Shown here piece after piece: positions 9,240-19,750 of a DNA stretch of 64,000 bases. The notes below the pieces were generated by a model. It was not told the origin of the DNA. It made no database searches and worked only from the letters and a program-made list of their open reading frames with translations. Every line of letters begins with the position of its first letter. Within the stretch, counting starts at the first letter, position 1. The position numbers and the translations under genes are program-made. The stretch is taken from contig NZ_CABFJY010000001.1 in NCBI RefSeq assembly GCF_901687125.1, positions 24,087-88,086 on the forward strand, given 5' to 3'. The stretch comes from Actinobacillus vicugnae. GTDB taxonomy: Bacteria; Pseudomonadota; Gammaproteobacteria; Enterobacterales; Pasteurellaceae.

Positions 9240-11723
9240 TTAAGCCTTAACCACTTTGACCGCACATTTTTTGTAATCGGTTTCGCCTGAGATTGGGTCG
9301 GTTGCATCTAATACTAATTTATTGGCTAACTGACCTGCATCGAAGAAGGTGGTATATACCAAGCCTTCAGGTGCTTTATTACGACCACGAGTGTCTAAGT
9401 GAGTGATCATTTCACCACGACGAGTGATTAATTTCACTTTATCACCATGACGTAAACCACGTTTTTTCGCATCCGTTGGGTGCATCCAACATAAGTTATT
9501 TGGGAAGGCTCGGTGTAACTCTGGAACACGACGAGTCATAGTACCTGTATGCCAATGCTCCAGTACACGCCCCGTACATAACCATAAATCGTATTCTTCA
9601 TCTGGGCTTTCCGCTGGCGCTTCATACGGCACACCTAAAATAATCGCTTTCTTATCTGGGTAACCGTAGAACGATACACCTTCACCTGCTTTCACATATG
9701 GGTCGAAACCTTCACGGTAACGCCATAAGGTTTCTTTACCGTCTACTACTGGCCAACGTAAGCCACGCACTTGATGATAGGTATCGAAGTCCGCTAAATC
9801 GTGACCGTGACCGCGACCAAATTTTGCATACTCTTCAAATAAGCCTTTCTGTAAGTAGAAACCAAAGTGCTCCGCTTCATCATTGATATAACCTGGAACG
9901 TTAGTTGGCACTTGGTATTTGTTTACTTCGCCATTGAGGTAAAGCACTTCATAAAGGGTTTTACCACGATACTCAGGTATTTGTGCTAATAATTCTTCGC
10001 CCCAAACTTCATCAGTTTTGAAGTATTTTGAGAACTCAACAATTTGCCATAAGTCTGAACGAGATTCGCCAGGGCCTTTTACTTGTTGACGCCAGAATTG
10101 AGTACGACGTTCTGCGTTACCGTAAGCACCTTCTTTTTCTACCCACATACAGGTTGGAAGAATTAAGTCCGCTGCCACCGCTGAAACGGATGGGTATGGA
10201 TCTGATACCACGATAAAGTTTTCAGGATTACGCCAGCCTGGGAAAATTTCTTCATTAATATTTGGACCACCTTGCATATTATTAGTACAAAGTTGCCATA
10301 AGAAATTAAGTTTGCCGTCTTTTAACATACGGCTTTGTTGTACTGCGGGATAACCTGGTACAGTAGGAATAGTACCTTTTGGTAATTTCCAAGCTTTTTC
10401 TACGATCTCAACGTGTTTCGGATTAGTTACCACCATGTCTGCTGGTAAACGGTGTACGAATGTACCTACTTCACGCGCTGTACCACAAGCAGATGGCTGA
10501 CCTGTCAGAGAGAATGGACCACAACCTGGGATTGAAATCTTACCTGTTAATAAGTGTACGTTGTACATCATATGGTTTACCCACACACCACGCGTGTGTT
10601 GGTTAAAGCCCATTGTCCAGTAAGAAACTAATTTCTGTTCTGGATCAGCGTACATTTTCGCTAATGTTTCTAACTGATCTTTTGGTACGCCAGAGATTTC
10701 GTGCGCTTTTTCTAATGTGTAAGGTTCAACAATTTTCTTGAATTCTTCGAAATCAGAATCGTACATTTTACCAGCGGTTTTCGCATTTTTAGCCGCTTGT
10801 TGTAGCGGATGCTCTGGACGTAAACCATAGCCGATATCAGTTTCACCACGTTTGAATTTGGTGTGTTTATTCACAAAATCCCAATTCACTTTATCGTTTT
10901 GAATAATATAGTTCGCGATATAGTTAAGAATAGCTAAATCTGAATGTGGTTTGAAAATAATTGGCGTGTCCGCAAGTTCAAACGAACGGTGTTCAAAAGT
11001 AGACATTACCACGACTTTCACTTTATCGTCTGATAAACGACGGTCAGAAATACGACTCCATAAAATTGGGTGCATTTCCGCCATGTTTGAACCCCAAAGT
11101 ACAAACGCATCGGTTTTCTCGATGTCGTTATAACAGCCCATTGGTTCATCCATACCAAAGGTACGCATAAACGCCACCGCTGCAGACGCCATACAGTGAC
11201 GTGCATTCGGGTCGATTGTGTTAGAACGTAAACCTGCTTTCCATAATTTTACTTTGGCGTAGCCCTCAAAAATAGTAGTTTGTCCTGATGAGAACATACC
11301 TACTGAATTTGGCTCTTTTTTCTTAAGAATATCTTTCACTTTCTCTGCCATAATGCTGAAAGCTTGATCCCAAGAAACTGGTGTAAAGTCGCCTTCTTTG
11401 TGGAACTTACCGTCTTTCATACGTAATAAAGGCGTTTGTACACGGTCTGCACCGTACATAATTTTTGATAAGAAATAGCCCTTAATACAGTTTAAACCAC
11501 GGTTTACTTCTGCATCTGGGTCACCTTGTGTTGCCACAACACGACCATCTTTCGTACCAACAAGTACACTACAACCCGTACCACAGAAACGGCATGGGGC
11601 TTTATCCCATTTGATACCATCATCAGCAGCATAAACATTTTTCACAGGAATTGTCATTCCTGCAGCAGCAGCCGCAGCGATAGCTGCGTTTGCTTTCATA
11701 AAATCTCTACGATTGAGTTCCAT
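9240..11723 (-). CDS. napA: Periplasmic nitrate reductase catalytic subunit
   Basis: An 827-residue molybdoenzyme that reduces nitrate to nitrite in the periplasm using a bis-MGD molybdenum cofactor and one 4Fe-4S cluster. A Tat signal ([11 protein letters not shown]) is followed by the cluster motif CRFCGTGC with a later Cys in LNCIKGYF. The Mo-ligand Cys is in RHCMASAAV near residue 177. The C-terminal molydopterin dinucleotide-binding domain ends with CAVKVVKA. The ATG at 11723 is preferred over the upstream GTG at 11735: it gives the family-typical [10 protein letters not shown] terminus and GGGA lies seven bases before it. Export requires folding with cofactor, helped by NapD. Confidence 0.97.
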   Translation of the reverse strand: MELNRRDFMKANAAIAAAAAAGMTIPVKNVYAADDGIKWDKAPCRFCGTGCSVLVGTKDGRVVATQGDPDAEVNRGLNCIKGYFLSKIMYGADRVQTPLLRMKDGKFHKEGDFTPVSWDQAFSIMAEKVKDILKKKEPNSVGMFSSGQTTIFEGYAKVKLWKAGLRSNTIDPNARHCMASAAVAFMRTFGMDEPMGCYNDIEKTDAFVLWGSNMAEMHPILWSRISDRRLSDDKVKVVVMSTFEHRSFELADTPIIFKPHSDLAILNYIANYIIQNDKVNWDFVNKHTKFKRGETDIGYGLRPEHPLQQAAKNAKTAGKMYDSDFEEFKKIVEPYTLEKAHEISGVPKDQLETLAKMYADPEQKLVSYWTMGFNQHTRGVWVNHMMYNVHLLTGKISIPGCGPFSLTGQPSACGTAREVGTFVHRLPADMVVTNPKHVEIVEKAWKLPKGTIPTVPGYPAVQQSRMLKDGKLNFLWQLCTNNMQGGPNINEEIFPGWRNPENFIVVSDPYPSVSAVAADLILPTCMWVEKEGAYGNAERRTQFWRQQVKGPGESRSDLWQIVEFSKYFKTDEVWGEELLAQIPEYRGKTLYEVLYLNGEVNKYQVPTNVPGYINDEAEHFGFYLQKGLFEEYAKFGRGHGHDLADFDTYHQVRGLRWPVVDGKETLWRYREGFDPYVKAGEGVSFYGYPDKKAIILGVPYEAPAESPDEEYDLWLCTGRVLEHWHTGTMTRRVPELHRAFPNNLCWMHPTDAKKRGLRHGDKVKLITRRGEMITHLDTRGRNKAPEGLVYTTFFDAGQLANKLVLDATDPISGETDYKKCAVKVVKA

Positions 11724-11755
11724 AATGTTTCCCACGTTTATAAATGATTAAAAAA

Positions 11756-12019
11756 TTATTGTTCATCCAAGTAATTTGAAATAAGCGAAACCACAATCAC
11801 ACCGCTAATTTCTTTTACCTGATCAATTAAATCGGCAAGTGCAAGTTGTCGGTCGCTCTCAAGCGTTACTACTAACTTACCTTCTTCGGCTTTTTCACCG
11901 TGAATTTCTGCAAACGGAATCGCAAGAATATCTGCCTTCACTTGCTCAAGTTTGGCTGGTTGTGCTTGTACCACAAGGCTACAAACGTACCAGTTTTTAT
12001 CTAAATCAAAATTGCTCAT
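11756..12019 (-). CDS. napD: NapA chaperone NapD
   Basis: An 87-residue cytoplasmic chaperone with a ferredoxin-like fold that binds the Tat signal peptide of NapA and prevents premature export. The sequence (WYVCSLVVQAQP, then EIHGEKAEEGKLVVTLE) matches NapD in length and pattern. Its start overlaps the end of napF by 14 bases. Confidence 0.92.
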   Translation of the reverse strand: MSNFDLDKNWYVCSLVVQAQPAKLEQVKADILAIPFAEIHGEKAEEGKLVVTLESDRQLALADLIDQVKEISGVIVVSLISNYLDEQ

Positions 12020-12545
12020 TATTTTCCTTATTAATTCTAATTGCCTTGGTTGGACACACGCTCAAGCAAGCGCCACAGCCGTTACAAGCGGTCAAATCCA
12101 ACACTAAATTTGCAATACCGCCTAAAGCTGGGCGAAAACGAATTGCACGGCTTTCACAGCTATCACCACAAGAACGACATTCAACTCGTTGATTTAACAG
12201 GCAAGTTTCTTGCACTTCAATTTTATGAAGCCACGCTTGTTCCGTGATAGGTAAAAAAACATCCGCCTCACAGCTGTTTACACAAGCTTGGCAAAAAGTA
12301 CATTCGCTACGGCTAAAATCAATTTCAGGATAACCGCCAGCGCCTTTTACGATAATTTGTGTTTCGCAAACGGAAATACACTGATCGCAAGCGGTGCATT
12401 TTTGATAAAAATCTGCAAGATTTGTCCATGGTGGGCGTATCGCATTATGCCCCTGTTGCTTGACCTGTTCGGTTTGTAGTGCATTCAAAAAATGACCACG
12501 CAAGAAGCTCCGACGAGGGAGAGATTGTTGGCTAAAATTGGACAA
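12006..12545 (-). CDS. napF: Ferredoxin-type protein NapF
   Basis: A 179-residue cytoplasmic iron-sulfur protein thought to help mature NapA. Three 4Fe-4S motifs are visible: CTACDQCISVCE near 50, CTFCQACVNSCE near 83 and CNGCGACLSVCP near 154. An extra Cys group (CRSCGDSCES) lies between the second and third. A Tat-like SLPRRSFLRG is present at the N-terminus, as in other NapF, although the protein is generally cytoplasmic. It is the first gene of the operon in the Pasteurellaceae order F-D-A-G-H-B-C. Confidence 0.94.
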   Translation of the reverse strand: MSNFSQQSLPRRSFLRGHFLNALQTEQVKQQGHNAIRPPWTNLADFYQKCTACDQCISVCETQIIVKGAGGYPEIDFSRSECTFCQACVNSCEADVFLPITEQAWLHKIEVQETCLLNQRVECRSCGDSCESRAIRFRPALGGIANLVLDLTACNGCGACLSVCPTKAIRINKENNEQF

Positions 12546-12650
12546 AACATCCCCAGTTCAAATCTAATTTAAATGGTTGGCATTATCCGATTTTTACTGG
12601 TCAGCTTTTATTACTCTAAGGAGGTATTTGGTTGGGAATGGGGGTAAAGA

Positions 12651-12664
12651 TTGATTATTATCAA
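12651..12664. promoter_or_regulatory. FNR-binding site upstream of napF
   Basis: TTGATTATTATCAA matches the FNR consensus TTGAT-N4-ATCAA at all ten conserved positions. Its centre is about 112 bases upstream of the napF start codon, consistent with anaerobic activation of nap. It is also about 88 bases upstream of the divergent oxidoreductase gene at 12745 and could affect both. Confidence 0.8.
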
Positions 12665-12744
12665 AGAATAGTTGAGGCAAGTTTTGTATGTAATGCACAA
12701 TTTTGGCGATAATTACGAACGGTTATTATTTAGTGGAGAAAAAT

Positions 12745-13320
12745 ATGAATCACTTAATTATTTATGCTCATCCGAACCCTGAAAGTTTTAATCACGCTAT
12801 ACTTTCACAAGCCATTCAAGCCAGCCAAGGACATCAAGTTATCGTGCGAGATTTATATCAACTAAATTTTAATCCAAACTTAACTTGGCAAGAATTTCAA
12901 TCCAGCCTAATTAGCCAATATCCCATAGAAATCCAAACCGAACATCAATATTGGCAACAAGCAGACGTCATTACTTTAATTTATCCATTGTGGTGGATGG
13001 GCTTTCCTGCGATTTTGAAAGGTTATTTAGATCGGGTATTAAGTTACGGTTTTGCTTATCAAAATGGCGAAATTGAAAGCATAGGCTTATTAAAAGACAA
13101 AAAAATGCAACAGTTCGTTACCTTAGGTAACCCGAATGAAAAATATCAACAAAAAGGCTTTTTACAAGCGTTTGAACACACTATGGGTAATGGACTTTTC
13201 AATTTTTGTGGCATTGAACATGTAAAAATGCACTATTTTGGTTGTATTGGACTAGAAAGTACGGATTATTCGGCTATTTTGCGTGAAGTTGCGGATAATT
13301 GCCGCAAAATATTAAGCTAA
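12745..13320 (+). CDS. Flavodoxin-fold NAD(P)H oxidoreductase
   Basis: A 191-residue protein of the Flavodoxin_2 family (KefF/MdaB/NQO-like), which binds FMN or FAD and reduces quinones or similar electrophiles with NAD(P)H. The N-terminal AHPNPESFNHAIL and the central YPLWWMGFPAILKGYLDRVL are family hallmarks. I take the ATG at 12745 as start because it has GGAG seven bases upstream and gives the usual MNHLIIYAHP terminus; the longer frame from 12703 adds 14 residues without support. No kefC-like partner is adjacent. The substrate is unknown. Confidence 0.85.
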   Translation: MNHLIIYAHPNPESFNHAILSQAIQASQGHQVIVRDLYQLNFNPNLTWQEFQSSLISQYPIEIQTEHQYWQQADVITLIYPLWWMGFPAILKGYLDRVLSYGFAYQNGEIESIGLLKDKKMQQFVTLGNPNEKYQQKGFLQAFEHTMGNGLFNFCGIEHVKMHYFGCIGLESTDYSAILREVADNCRKILS

Positions 13321-13400
13321 CTATCCAAAAGTTTTGGAAAATTCGACCGCTTGCATTTTACTGCCCACGCACCATTTTTAATGCGCCAATTCTCTCTAGC

Positions 13401-13430
13401 AAAAAAGCCATCCTTGCGGATGGCTTTATT
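13401..13430. terminator. Bidirectional terminator between the oxidoreductase gene and frdD
   Basis: AGCCATCC (13406-13413) and GGATGGCT (13418-13425) form a perfect 8-bp stem with a four-base loop. Six T residues follow on the minus strand (end of the frd operon), and TTATT follows on the plus strand (end of the oxidoreductase gene). Confidence 0.88.
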
Positions 13431-13443
13431 CACGTTATATTGA

Positions 13444-13794
13444 TTACAGTGCAATTACTGCAAATAACACAATCACTGAGTAGAGCGCAGATAAGCCGTA
13501 GAATACCCAGCCCCCAGCAGGAAAGTGAATTTTGAGGTCATGTAAACCGTGATGAACACGGTGCATACCCGCCCACATTGGGAAAATGGTTACCGCTAAA
13601 ATGACTAATTTACCAAACCAAGTATGTGCAAAAGCGATAATGTTTTCTGTTGGTAATAAACCGAGCGGTAATAACACGCCTAACATTAAAATTAAGATAG
13701 GAAAGCAAATAGCGCTAATTGTGCCGCCAGCACTGAACATCAACCATACAGGTGGCTCATTAGAACGTTTTGGATCTTGTTTACTCATTGCCAT
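13444..13794 (-). CDS. frdD: Fumarate reductase membrane anchor subunit D
   Basis: A 116-residue hydrophobic protein with three predicted membrane helices (about 14-40, 55-80, 92-115) that with FrdC anchors FrdAB to the inner membrane and forms the menaquinol site. It is the last gene of frdABCD, starting seven bases after frdC. Length fits the family. Confidence 0.93.
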   Translation of the reverse strand: MAMSKQDPKRSNEPPVWLMFSAGGTISAICFPILILMLGVLLPLGLLPTENIIAFAHTWFGKLVILAVTIFPMWAGMHRVHHGLHDLKIHFPAGGWVFYGLSALYSVIVLFAVIAL

Positions 13795-13801
13795 TCCTCC
13801 C

Positions 13802-14197
13802 TTAGATATAACTTAATACTAATGCAACAAGGCTGACGATTCCTGTTACCGCCCAAAGTACATTGCGTAAAATATTTGGGTTTACTCGTTCATTATTTAC
13901 AATGAAAGTTAGTACTTGTGGTGTCATCACATAAAGTGTTGCAGCATGATAGAGCAATGCAGCAATACTGATAACGTTTAAAATCAATACGATAGGATTT
14001 TGTAAAAAGCCTTTAAAGCTTTCTAAATCACCATTGCTACCTAAGCTAATTACCCCATAAAGTAGCACAAGGCAGAACCATACGGTGGCTAAACAAGTTG
14101 CTTCCCGCACCATGTACATTTTATAGAAGCCTAGTTTTGTCCACCAATTTGCTTTCATTTCACGGACATACGCTTTACGTTTAGTTGCTGTTGTCAT
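13802..14197 (-). CDS. frdC: Fumarate reductase membrane anchor subunit C
   Basis: A 131-residue inner-membrane subunit with three hydrophobic helices and the family-typical N-terminus [16 protein letters not shown], containing the quinol-site Glu ([11 protein letters not shown] region). It starts eight bases after frdB. Confidence 0.93.
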   Translation of the reverse strand: MTTATKRKAYVREMKANWWTKLGFYKMYMVREATCLATVWFCLVLLYGVISLGSNGDLESFKGFLQNPIVLILNVISIAALLYHAATLYVMTPQVLTFIVNNERVNPNILRNVLWAVTGIVSLVALVLSYI

Positions 14198-14205
14198 ATC
14201 GCCCC

Positions 14206-14940
14206 CTAGCCTTTTGGTTTAAGCATTGAAATTACGTAATCTTTCGCACTTTCTAATTTACCTTGGTTAATTGCAGAGGCTGGGCCTACGTGCTTCGGAC
14301 ACACTTCTGAACAATAACCAACGAAAGTACAACTCCAGACACCGTTTTTTGAGCTTAATAACTTCATACGTTGCTCACGACCATTATCACGGTTATCTAA
14401 GTTATAACGGTGAGCTAGCGTAATTGCAGCAGGTCCGATAAATTCTGGGTTTAAACCAAATTGTGGACAAGCGGCATAACATAAACCACAGTTAATACAC
14501 ATTGAGAATTGACGATATTTCTCTAATTGCGCAGGTGTTTGTTTCGTGCGCTGACCTTCAGGTGCTTTGTTATCAATCACATAAGGTTTGATTGCTTCAA
14601 TGCTATCAATAAAGTGACTTAAATCTACCACTAAGTCACGCTCAATCGGGAAGTTCGCAAGCGGTTCAATGCGCATAAAACCGCTATAATCACGTAAGAA
14701 GGTTTTACATGCCAGTTTCGGTTTACCGTTTACCATCATACCGCATGAGCCACAGATTGCCATACGACACGACCAGCGATAAGAAAGCTCTGGCTCAAGT
14801 TCATCTTTGATATAACCAAGTGCATCTAATAATGAAGTTTGACTATCGAATGGCACTTCATATTTATCTAAATGTGGTTCGCTATCTGTTTCTGGATTGT
14901 AGCGAAGCACTTCAATGGTCATTTTTTCTAAATTTGCCAT
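14206..14940 (-). CDS. frdB: Fumarate reductase iron-sulfur subunit
   Basis: A 244-residue electron-transfer subunit between the membrane quinol site and FrdA. The plant-type 2Fe-2S motif is at about 57-77 ([12 protein letters not shown], then a fourth Cys in LACKTF). The 4Fe-4S and 3Fe-4S motifs are [12 protein letters not shown] near 148 and CSEVCPKHV near 209, with CTFVGYC before it. It lies 12 bases after frdA. Confidence 0.97.
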   Translation of the reverse strand: MANLEKMTIEVLRYNPETDSEPHLDKYEVPFDSQTSLLDALGYIKDELEPELSYRWSCRMAICGSCGMMVNGKPKLACKTFLRDYSGFMRIEPLANFPIERDLVVDLSHFIDSIEAIKPYVIDNKAPEGQRTKQTPAQLEKYRQFSMCINCGLCYAACPQFGLNPEFIGPAAITLAHRYNLDNRDNGREQRMKLLSSKNGVWSCTFVGYCSEVCPKHVGPASAINQGKLESAKDYVISMLKPKG

Positions 14941-14952
14941 ATTCTCGCTCTC

Positions 14953-16752
14953 CTATTTTTGTGCCTGTTCTGCTGCTTTTTTTGCTTTTTCTTGCGCTTC
15001 TGCTTCTGCACCGTACACACGTTTTGCTGGTTGTGATTTAGTAATTTTCACATCAGAGTATTTGATAGTGGGTGCGCCATCTGCGTTGTAGAATGCTTGA
15101 GTGTGTTTGAGGTAGTTCACATCATCGCGTTCGGTATAGTCTAAACGTTGGTGAGCACCACGAGACTCTTTACGTTCAACAGCTGAGCAAGCGATTGATT
15201 GCGCCACATCTAAAATAAAGCCTAATTCAATTTTGTAGAGTAAATCAGTATTGAATACGCTTGATTTATCTTTCACGCTGATATTTTTGTAACGTTCTCT
15301 TAATTCATGGATTTTATTTACTGCATCTTCCATACTTTCTTGTGTACGATAGATACCGCAACCTTCTTCCATTGCATCGCCCATTTGGTTACGAATATCC
15401 GCCCAAGATTCATTACCTTCTTGGCGAGCTAAAGCATGTAAACGAGCAACGACATCTTGTGCTTGTGCATCAATTTGTGCTTGATTACGAGAGCTTGCTT
15501 CTTGGGCGCGGCGTGCCGCATTTTCACCCGCAACTTTACCGAATACAACAAGTTCAGCTAATGAATTAGAACCTAAACGGTTTGCACCGTGTAAGCCTGA
15601 AGAAGCACATTCACCGACTGCAAATAAACCTTTGATTGAAGTTTCTGCGTTCATATCCACTTCAATACCACCCATGGTGTAATGCACCACTGGGCGTACA
15701 GGGATTGGTGACGTTACAGGATCAACACCTTCATAAGCACGCGCTAATTCGCAGATAAATGGTAAACGCTCAGTTAAGTGTTTTTCACCTAAATGGCGTA
15801 AATCTAAGTGAACTACGTCCACGCCTTTTGCCGTTTTTAAGGTGTTACCTTTTTTCCATTCTTGCCAGAACGCTTGTGAAACTTTGTCACGAGGACCAAG
15901 TTCCATATACTTGTTTTCAGGTTTACCGATTGGCGTTTCAGGGCCTAGACCATAATCTTGTAAGTAACGGTAACCGTCTTTATTCACTAAGATGCCGCCT
16001 TCACCACGACAACCTTCGGTCATTAAAATACCTGTATTTGGTAAGCCTGTTGGGTGATATTGTACGAATTCCATATCACGAAGTGCCACCCCATGGCGAT
16101 AAGCCATTGATAAACCGTCGCCTGTTACGATACCGCCGTTAGTATTGAAACGATAAGTACGGCAACCACCGCCTGTGGCGATTACTACTGCATTTGCATT
16201 GATTTGAACCAGTGTGCCTTCCATCATATTCATCGCTACACAACCACGAGCTTCGCCGTTGTCGGTAAGAATATCTAATACGAAATGTTCGTCAAAACGT
16301 ACGATGTTAGGATATTTGATAGAGGTTTGGAAAAGAGTGTGTAATAAGTGGAAACCTGTTTTGTCAGCAGCAAACCAAGTACGTTCGATTTTCATCCCAC
16401 CGAAACGGCGTACGTTTACTTCACCGTCTGGACGACGAGACCAAGGACAACCCCAACGTTCTAATTGGGTCATTTCGATTGGGGAGTGTTCTACAAAATA
16501 TTCTACGATATCTTGTTCACATAACCAGTCGCCACCGCCTACAGTATCATTAAAGTGATTATCAAAAGAGTCGGTATCTTTAATTACCGCCGCTGAACCG
16601 CCTTCTGCTGCCACTGTATGGCTACGCATAGGATAAACTTTCGAAATTAACGCAATTTTAAGATTTGGATTTGCTTCCGCAGCAGCAATCGCTGCACGTA
16701 AACCGCCACCGCCAGCTCCAATAATTGCGACATCAAAATTAACACTTTGCAT
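14953..16752 (-). CDS. frdA: Fumarate reductase flavoprotein subunit
   Basis: A 599-residue catalytic subunit that reduces fumarate to succinate in anaerobic respiration. The dinucleotide-binding motif GAGGGGLRAA is at 12-21. The covalent FAD ligand is His45 in RSHTVAAEGG. The capping and active-site region and the family-typical C-terminus (YTERDDVNYLKHTQ) are intact. I start at the ATG at 16752 (MQSVNFDVAIIG) because the longer frame only adds four residues. The neighbouring divergent epmA is the conserved arrangement in gamma-proteobacteria. Confidence 0.97.
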   Translation of the reverse strand: MQSVNFDVAIIGAGGGGLRAAIAAAEANPNLKIALISKVYPMRSHTVAAEGGSAAVIKDTDSFDNHFNDTVGGGDWLCEQDIVEYFVEHSPIEMTQLERWGCPWSRRPDGEVNVRRFGGMKIERTWFAADKTGFHLLHTLFQTSIKYPNIVRFDEHFVLDILTDNGEARGCVAMNMMEGTLVQINANAVVIATGGGCRTYRFNTNGGIVTGDGLSMAYRHGVALRDMEFVQYHPTGLPNTGILMTEGCRGEGGILVNKDGYRYLQDYGLGPETPIGKPENKYMELGPRDKVSQAFWQEWKKGNTLKTAKGVDVVHLDLRHLGEKHLTERLPFICELARAYEGVDPVTSPIPVRPVVHYTMGGIEVDMNAETSIKGLFAVGECASSGLHGANRLGSNSLAELVVFGKVAGENAARRAQEASSRNQAQIDAQAQDVVARLHALARQEGNESWADIRNQMGDAMEEGCGIYRTQESMEDAVNKIHELRERYKNISVKDKSSVFNTDLLYKIELGFILDVAQSIACSAVERKESRGAHQRLDYTERDDVNYLKHTQAFYNADGAPTIKYSDVKITKSQPAKRVYGAEAEAQEKAKKAAEQAQK

Positions 16753-16865
16753 AATGCACTCCAAAAGAAGATAAATTAATCAATATAACTTACCCGCATT
16801 GTGCCACTATTTTTTGTGCAATATAAGCCTATTTCGTGTTTTATTTTGGTAAAAATTTGCGTTTT

Positions 16866-16887
16866 GTGATCTACCTCAAAAAAGGTA
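16866..16887 (-). promoter_or_regulatory. Overlapping FNR-like and NarP-like sites upstream of frdA
   Basis: On the minus strand TTGAGGTAGATCAC (16866-16879) matches the FNR consensus TTGAT-N4-ATCAA at eight of ten positions. It overlaps an inverted repeat TACCT-N6-AGGTA (16872-16887) whose half-sites resemble the 7-2-7 NarL/NarP box imperfectly. The rest of the 346-base gap between frdA and epmA is AT-rich and holds no gene. The FNR reading is reasonable; the NarP reading is tentative. Confidence 0.5.
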
Positions 16888-17098
16888 GTAAATCATTGAA
16901 TGTATTGAGAATTAATCGCAATCGTAGATGAGAATCTGTCGCATTAAGCGGTGGTTTTTTGTGATAATTTTGCAATTTATGTTGCAAATTTTTTAGGGAA
17001 AAGATCAAACTAATTTGGTTTAATTTTGAAATTTCACTTCGCAAAGTTATCGAATTCTCGCTAAAATCTGATTTTATTTTCTTGCTAAATTATTTCTT

Positions 17099-18082
17099 AT
17101 GAGCGAACTAAATCTTGCAAATATTGAATGGAAACCGACCGCTTCCATTCAAAACCTTATTAAACGCAGTAAAATTATGGCGGAAATTCGCCAATTTTTT
17201 AAAGATCGTGGCGTATTAGAGGTTGAAACACCAGCGTTAAGTGAATTTTCGGTCACCGATGTTCATCTTTCTACATTCAGCACCCAATTTTTATCGCCTT
17301 TCGCCAGCGAAGCAAAAACGTTACACCTCATGACTAGCCCTGAATACCATATGAAACGTTTATTAGCGGCGGGAAGCGGTGCGATTTTCCAATTATGCCG
17401 CGTGTTCCGTAACGAGGAAGCAGGCAAACGCCACAACCCCGAATTTACCATGTTGGAATGGTATCGCCCGCATTTTGATATGTATCGTTTGATCAATGAA
17501 GTCGATGATTTGCTTCAGCAAATTTTAGATTGTGAACCCGCTGAATCTTACAGCTACCAATTTGTATTTCAAACTTATGTGGGATTAGACCCTCTGTCTG
17601 CAACACGTGCGCAACTCATTGAAAAAGCACGTAAACATGGTTTCCCTTGTGAAGATGATGAAAACCGAGATACTTTGCTCCAATTCCTGTTCAGTGAAAT
17701 TGTCGAGCCGAATATCGGTAAGGAACGCCCAACCGCAGTTTATCATTTCCCGTCTTCACAGGCGGCACTAGCGCAAATTAGCTCGGAAGATCACCGCGTG
17801 GCGGAACGTTTTGAAGTGTATTATCAAGGTTTAGAACTGGCAAACGGCTTCCACGAATTAAGCGATGCCAAAGAACAAATGCGCCGTTTTGAACAAGATA
17901 ATGTGCAACGCACGCAAATGAATTTACCGCCACAGCAGTTAGACACTCGCTTTCTTGCGGCGCTTAAAGCAGGTATTCCAAATTGTTCTGGTGTGGCGTT
18001 AGGCGTGGATCGACTGATGATGATTGCGATGAATGCAGAAAAAATTGAAGAAGTCATGGCATTTAGCGTCGAAAGCGCTTAA
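17099..18082 (+). CDS. epmA: Elongation factor P--(R)-beta-lysine ligase
   Basis: A 327-residue paralogue of the class II lysyl-tRNA synthetase catalytic core (also PoxA, YjeA, GenX) that attaches (R)-beta-lysine to elongation factor P. Visible class II motifs include [22 protein letters not shown] (motif 2) and [11 protein letters not shown] (motif 3). The N-terminal anticodon-binding domain of true LysRS is absent, as expected for EpmA. The gene is divergent from frdA, as in E. coli and other Pasteurellaceae. EpmB and EF-P are not in the window. Confidence 0.96.
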   Translation: MSELNLANIEWKPTASIQNLIKRSKIMAEIRQFFKDRGVLEVETPALSEFSVTDVHLSTFSTQFLSPFASEAKTLHLMTSPEYHMKRLLAAGSGAIFQLCRVFRNEEAGKRHNPEFTMLEWYRPHFDMYRLINEVDDLLQQILDCEPAESYSYQFVFQTYVGLDPLSATRAQLIEKARKHGFPCEDDENRDTLLQFLFSEIVEPNIGKERPTAVYHFPSSQAALAQISSEDHRVAERFEVYYQGLELANGFHELSDAKEQMRRFEQDNVQRTQMNLPPQQLDTRFLAALKAGIPNCSGVALGVDRLMMIAMNAEKIEEVMAFSVESA

Positions 18083-18091
18083 TCGTAGTAA

Positions 18092-18149
18092 ACAAGCGGT
18101 CAAATTTAGCTGAAATTTTGCAAAAAATTAGCTAAATTTGACCGCTTGT
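18092..18149. terminator. Inverted pair of uptake signals forming a long hairpin after epmA
   Basis: A perfect 20-bp inverted repeat: arms at 18092-18111 and 18130-18149, each beginning with the uptake core ACAAGCGGTC on its own strand, around an 18-base loop. Such head-to-head uptake signals are common in Pasteurellaceae and commonly double as transcription terminators. It lies ten bases after epmA, upstream of tldD. Confidence 0.8.
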
Positions 18150-18211
18150 CATTTGGGGAAAAGGCGTGATTTAGGATAGAATGGCAGGATTTTTATAACG
18201 AGAGAAAAACC

Positions 18212-19672
18212 ATGTTAAACCAAGTTTCAGAAAGTTTGCTTGCACCAAGCGGACTTGAATTATCACACTTAACTCGAGTGCTTGATCATTTTTCTAATCG
18301 TCAGATCGATTATGCAGATTTGTATTTCCAATTAAGCCAAGACGAAAGCTGGTCGTTGGAAGATTCGATTATCAAAGAAGGCGGTTTTTATATTGATCGT
18401 GGTTTTGGTGTGCGTGCGGTTTCAGGCGAAAAAACCGGCTTTGCTTACGCAGATCAAATCGGCTTAGAACAATTAGAACAATGCGCTACAGCGGCTCGTT
18501 CAATTACTAGTGCAAGCGGTCAATTATTCGTAAAAAATTTCAAAGAGACCATCGCCATTCCACGTTACGCTTCAATCAATCCGTTAGATACGCTTAGCCG
18601 TGAGCAAAAAGTGGAGCTATTGCAATTAGTGGACAAAGTTGCGCGTGCGGAAGATCGCCGTGTGATTCAAGTTAATGCAAGCCTTTCTGCAGTGTATGAA
18701 GAAATGCTAGTTGCTGCAACAGACGGTACACTGGCAGCAGATATTCGACCGCTAGTACGTTTATCGGTGTCAGTGTTGGTAGAAGAAAACGGCAAACGTG
18801 AGCGTGGCTCTGCAGGTGCAGGCGGGCGTTTCGGTTTAAATTGGTTCTTTGAGCCACAAGTGGTCAATGGCGAAATGACGGGTGATACCCGTGCGATTTA
18901 CCTTGCTAAAGAAGCGGTGCGTATGGCGCTCGTGAATTTAGGTGCAATGCCAGCACCAGCAGGAACAATGCCGATTGTACTGGGAGCAGGTTGGCCTGGT
19001 ATTTTATTGCACGAAGCGGTGGGGCACGGTTTAGAAGGCGATTTTAACCGTAAAGAATCTTCGTTGTTCACAGGCAAAATTGGTGAATTGGTGACTTCGC
19101 CACTTTGTACTATTGTGGATGATGGTACTGTTGCTGATGTACGTGGTTCCATTACGGTGGATGATGAGGGTATGCCTTCACAACGTAATGTGTTGATCGA
19201 AAATGGTATTTTAAAAGGCTACATTCAAGATAAACTTAATGCTCGCTTAATGGGCGTGGCACCAACAGGCAATGGTCGCCGTGAATCTTATGCGCATTTG
19301 CCAATGCCTCGCATGACAAACACTTATCTCACGGAAGGTTCGCACAGTTTTGAAGAGATGATTGAATCAGTCGATTACGGTATCTACGCACCGCATTTCA
19401 GTGGCGGTCAGGTCGATATTACTTCGGGTAAATTTGTGTTCTCAACCGCAGAAGCTTATTTAATCGAAAAGGGCAAAATCACGAAGCCAGTTACAGGCGC
19501 AACCCTTATCGGGAGTGGGATTGATGCAATGCAACAAGTTTCTATGGTGGGTAAGAAAATGCAACTCGACCCAGGTATTGGCACCTGTGGTAAAGAAGGA
19601 CAATCTGTGCCTGTTGGCGTAGGACAACCGACAGTGAAACTCGATAAAATTACGGTTGGTGGTAGAGGCTAA
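18212..19672 (+). CDS. tldD: Metalloprotease TldD
   Basis: A 486-residue subunit of the TldD/TldE (PmbA) heterodimeric zinc protease, which in E. coli trims microcin B17 precursor and degrades unfolded peptides. The zinc-binding HEAVGH motif (HExxxH type) lies at about 266-271, followed by a later Cys-containing C-terminal region ([13 protein letters not shown]). The length is standard (about 481). A ribosome-binding GAGAG precedes the ATG. The partner pmbA is not in this window. The gene is followed after 78 bases by prmA. Confidence 0.95.
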   Translation: MLNQVSESLLAPSGLELSHLTRVLDHFSNRQIDYADLYFQLSQDESWSLEDSIIKEGGFYIDRGFGVRAVSGEKTGFAYADQIGLEQLEQCATAARSITSASGQLFVKNFKETIAIPRYASINPLDTLSREQKVELLQLVDKVARAEDRRVIQVNASLSAVYEEMLVAATDGTLAADIRPLVRLSVSVLVEENGKRERGSAGAGGRFGLNWFFEPQVVNGEMTGDTRAIYLAKEAVRMALVNLGAMPAPAGTMPIVLGAGWPGILLHEAVGHGLEGDFNRKESSLFTGKIGELVTSPLCTIVDDGTVADVRGSITVDDEGMPSQRNVLIENGILKGYIQDKLNARLMGVAPTGNGRRESYAHLPMPRMTNTYLTEGSHSFEEMIESVDYGIYAPHFSGGQVDITSGKFVFSTAEAYLIEKGKITKPVTGATLIGSGIDAMQQVSMVGKKMQLDPGIGTCGKEGQSVPVGVGQPTVKLDKITVGGRG

Positions 19673-19750
19673 TTGAAGCAATAAGCGGTCATTTTTGACT
19701 GATATTTTACAAATTATCTGCATTTTGCAGATAGCAATAAGGAAAACAAT

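Noticed and set aside
11724..11735. GTG start four codons upstream for napA
   Set aside because: The sequence at the GTG is itself part of the ribosome-binding region (GGGA) of the ATG at 11723, and the Tat signal is complete without it.
12611..12640. NarP 7-2-7 site near napF (TACTC...GAGGTA)
   Set aside because: The half-sites are one base too close for the 7-2-7 spacing, so I do not claim it.
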